From Tretioscincus oriximinensis (taxonomy: Eukaryota; Chordata; Lepidosauria; Squamata; Gymnophthalmidae), in the NCBI GenBank assembly GCA_022410635.1, contig JAJVDF010000261.1, positions 1,538,281-1,602,280 on the forward strand: a stretch of 64,000 nt of DNA, in the 5' to 3' direction. Shown here in pieces: positions 61,782 through 64,000 of the stretch. Both the position numbers and the translations under genes were made by a program. Numbering within the stretch: the first letter of the stretch is position 1; each line of letters starts with the position of its first letter. The notes under the pieces were generated by a model. The model worked only from the letters and a program-made list of their open reading frames with translations. It did not search any database and had not been told where the DNA came from.

Positions 61782-62211
61782 AATAAGAAATAAGAAATAA
61801 GAAATATTATTTATAATTTATTATTTATTTAAATAATATTTATTTAAATAATTTATAAATAATAAATAAATAATACTGTTTATTGTTTATTGTTTATTTA
61901 AATAATAAATAATAAATATTATTATTTATAATTTATAATTTATTTAAAGAATAAATTATAAATATTATTTATTATTTATTCATAATTTATAATTTATTTA
62001 AATAATAAATAATAAATAATATTGTTTATTGTTTATCATTTATTTAAATAATAAATAATAAATAATATTTATTATTTATTATTTAAATAAATAATAAACT
62101 ATAAATAATAAATAATATTTATNATTTATTTAAATAATAAATAATATTGTTTATTGTTTATTTAAATAATTAATATTATTTATCATTTATTTAAATAATA
62201 AATAATTTATT

Positions 62212-62295
<84 letters not shown>
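61782..62295. repeat. A/T-only low-complexity block with (TTA)n, upstream of XRCC5
   Basis: About 500 bp of almost pure A and T built from AATAAATAATA and TTTATTATTT blocks with many internal inverted repeats. It ends in an uninterrupted (TTA)n run at about 62,219-62,295 (roughly 25 units). It begins about 215 bp above the XRCC5 ATG. Confidence 0.93.
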
Positions 62296-62296
62296 G

Positions 62297-64000
62297 CAAT
62301 TTATAATGCCCCTTCTATCAAAGGGCAGCACGGTTTCATATAAAATTCAGATAAAACTATACAGTTACATTAATCTTGTGGAAGGCAGTTCCACAGATGG
62401 GGCATTAGATCTTGGAAGGCACATAATTTCGACCTTGCCAAGAAAGCGGTTGGGATTGGATAAGTCATCGTTTTTCAGGTCTGGAAAGTGTGGCATGTAT
62501 TGAAAAATGTAGCTGTTGTTGGGTTGCGGGTTGAGGTCGAATGAGTCATCCATTAAGTAGCCCAGTCCTTTGTTGCCCAAACTGGCTGATCCTTGCCTGC
62601 TTGTGGCGAGGGCAAATAAGCATAAATAGGTGATCAAGGAGCTGCTGTTTATTTGTATGCTGGTCTTCTCCCTTGCTTAAGGCAAAGGAAAGAGCTCCGG
62701 GATCCAGCATTTTTACGTTTGATTTGCACTTGGCCTTTTTCTGTTCCAGAAAGTGGTCTTAGGGGCCTGTTGACTAGAGGCCCGCAGCAGATCAGGCCTT
62801 ATAGTACAAATCTGAAAAACACCTGCTTTATCCCTAATTAGCAGCCCCCAGCTTTTGGCAAAGTTAACAAGCTACAATGTTTGTTATCCTTAGGGAGAGA
62901 ATTTCCCCATTTTTTACTGAGGAAAAATAAATAAAATAAAATATTTTTTTAAAATTCACTGCACCACCACTAAGGGGCTCTGGCAACCAGGGGCAGCTCC
63001 TGAAGGCACCCTTCCCTCAGCATTTTTTTAATGCAGTTTTTTCATCTTGAAAATCTCCTGCACACTTTGAAAATACTTGTGCACTTCAAAAAATTCTCAT
63101 GGTGTTCATGGATTTCTCAGACAGGGATTTCAGAGGGATATGAATATTGGTGGGTGATTTGCATAGCCATGAATATGCAAATTAGCATGAATATTAATTG
63201 CCCCAGTTTGGGCCTCAGAAAATCTGGTCAGTCTATTTAAGGCCTGATTTGCACAGGGATAAATGGGTTGTAACAAGACGCACCACTGAGCCCTGTTCTT
63301 ATCTGGCCTCTAGCAAACATAAGCTTTTGACCCCTGTAAATTCTTAGGGCCTCCAGGTAAGTCAGAGGCTAAGGCAGCCAATAGGAGCTGATGTGTCTGT
63401 GGTTACCAAAGTAACACCTGTAAACTTGAATCTGTTACATCAGAATGCTTGAAAAATGACAGGTGGGGTTGCTGGAGCAACAGCTCACAGCCAAGCCAGC
63501 AAGCCAGATGGTGGTGGAAGCCCCAGGGAGAGGCAGCAACTGCCGCCTTCTCTGTTGTGCTAGGCCACCCTCTCTGTCCAAGGTTGAGTGAGGCCATGCC
63601 TGGAGTTTTGGAAATTTTAGAAGTTTAAAAAGCAGGTTTTTTTCCTACCAAACCAAGCCCCTGAACGGGAAGGAGCTTGCTGTCAGAGTGAGAGGGAGGA
63701 GCTAGCAAACTTCCTCTTTCCAGCCCAAGAAAGAAGGGCAGAAAATCACCAGGAGAGCCTGGAGTTTTGGGAATTTTAGAAAACTGCGCACCTAACGGCA
63801 CGCAAACTTCTCCAGCTAAACTAAAAGATAATTCTATTTAGATTTTATATATGTTATTTTTAAAATTCTAACCAATAATAATCATATAAACCCAGCTCAG
63901 CTGTGAGGTAAGCTCTGGAATTTTGTTGTTACATTTGGGTACGAGATACAAACATTATATAACTACTCAGGGCTTTTTTTGTGACGGAACGCACCGGAAC
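62297..64000. other. Upstream flank of XRCC5, no gene identified
   Basis: A 90-codon open frame lies on the minus strand (62,365-62,637) but matches nothing I recognise. A 25-bp near-identical direct repeat GCCTGGAGTTTTGG...TTTTAGAA occurs at 63,598 and 63,757. In mammals TMEM169 lies upstream of XRCC5; none of it is recognised here. Confidence 0.6.
63968..64000 (+). repeat. Repeat running off the window edge
   Basis: CAGGGCTTTTTTTGTGACGG then AACGCACCGGAAC resembles the start of a common squamate dispersed repeat. Truncated by the window. Confidence 0.35.

Noticed and set aside
1400..62123. Scattered single N bases as real gaps or edited sites
   Set aside because: They are isolated single ambiguous calls with continuous sequence on both sides and fall outside all 21 coding exons, so I treat them as consensus ambiguity.
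1..64000. CRISPR array, prokaryotic defence system or operon
   Set aside because: No regularly spaced direct repeats, no ribosome-binding-site-led gene strings, and clear vertebrate split-gene structure throughout.

Overview
The window is a piece of vertebrate nuclear genome, almost certainly from a squamate reptile (lizard, gecko or snake). It holds one large split gene, XRCC5 (Ku80/Ku86), which I can read completely on the minus strand. The surrounding DNA carries BovB (RTE), L2 and CR1 LINE fragments, several tRNA-headed SINE families and small DNA-transposon derivatives, a typical squamate mixture. I see no prokaryotic operon, CRISPR array, tRNA or rRNA gene. Isolated single N bases are scattered through it.

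Layout. Positions 1-10,032 are downstream flank: SINEs, simple repeats and an unclassified dispersed repeat, with no recognisable gene. XRCC5 coding sequence runs from the ATG at 61,568 down to the stop codon at 10,629, in 21 exons. Every intron is GT-AG and all phases join, giving 2,181 nt or 726 residues. Exon 1 codes for five residues and lies in GC-rich, TATA-less promoter DNA at about 61,550-61,740. Above that lies a nearly pure A/T block of about 500 bp (61,782-62,295), then 1.7 kb of upstream flank with no identified gene.

The introns are crowded with old, broken mobile DNA. The clearest items are L2 3' ends (18.6, 23.9, 41.0 and 52.8 kb), BovB 3' ends (15.0, 26.1 and 44.7-45.5 kb), a CR1 fragment (27.1-27.6 kb), a LINE C-terminal fragment (35.9-36.5 kb), two hAT-type elements with clear 8-bp target duplications (45.6 and 56.1 kb), a tiny Tc1/mariner-type MITE (20.75 kb), and a three-copy foldback family with 11-16 bp target duplications (14.2, 20.4 and 21.6 kb).

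Ku80 pairs with Ku70 to form the ring that binds broken DNA ends and recruits DNA-PKcs for non-homologous end joining. The predicted protein keeps the N-terminal von Willebrand-like domain, the beta-barrel core, the C-terminal helical domain and the terminal DNA-PKcs-binding tail. The stretch matching the human Ku80 nuclear localisation signal has lost most of its basic residues.

I found no clearly new biological system. The best leads are the foldback family with retroposon-like target duplications, a near-loopless palindrome in intron 9, an hAT-type element carrying heat-shock-like and TATA motifs in intron 2, the A/T block beside the promoter, head-tail shuffling among the SINEs, and the altered nuclear localisation region.
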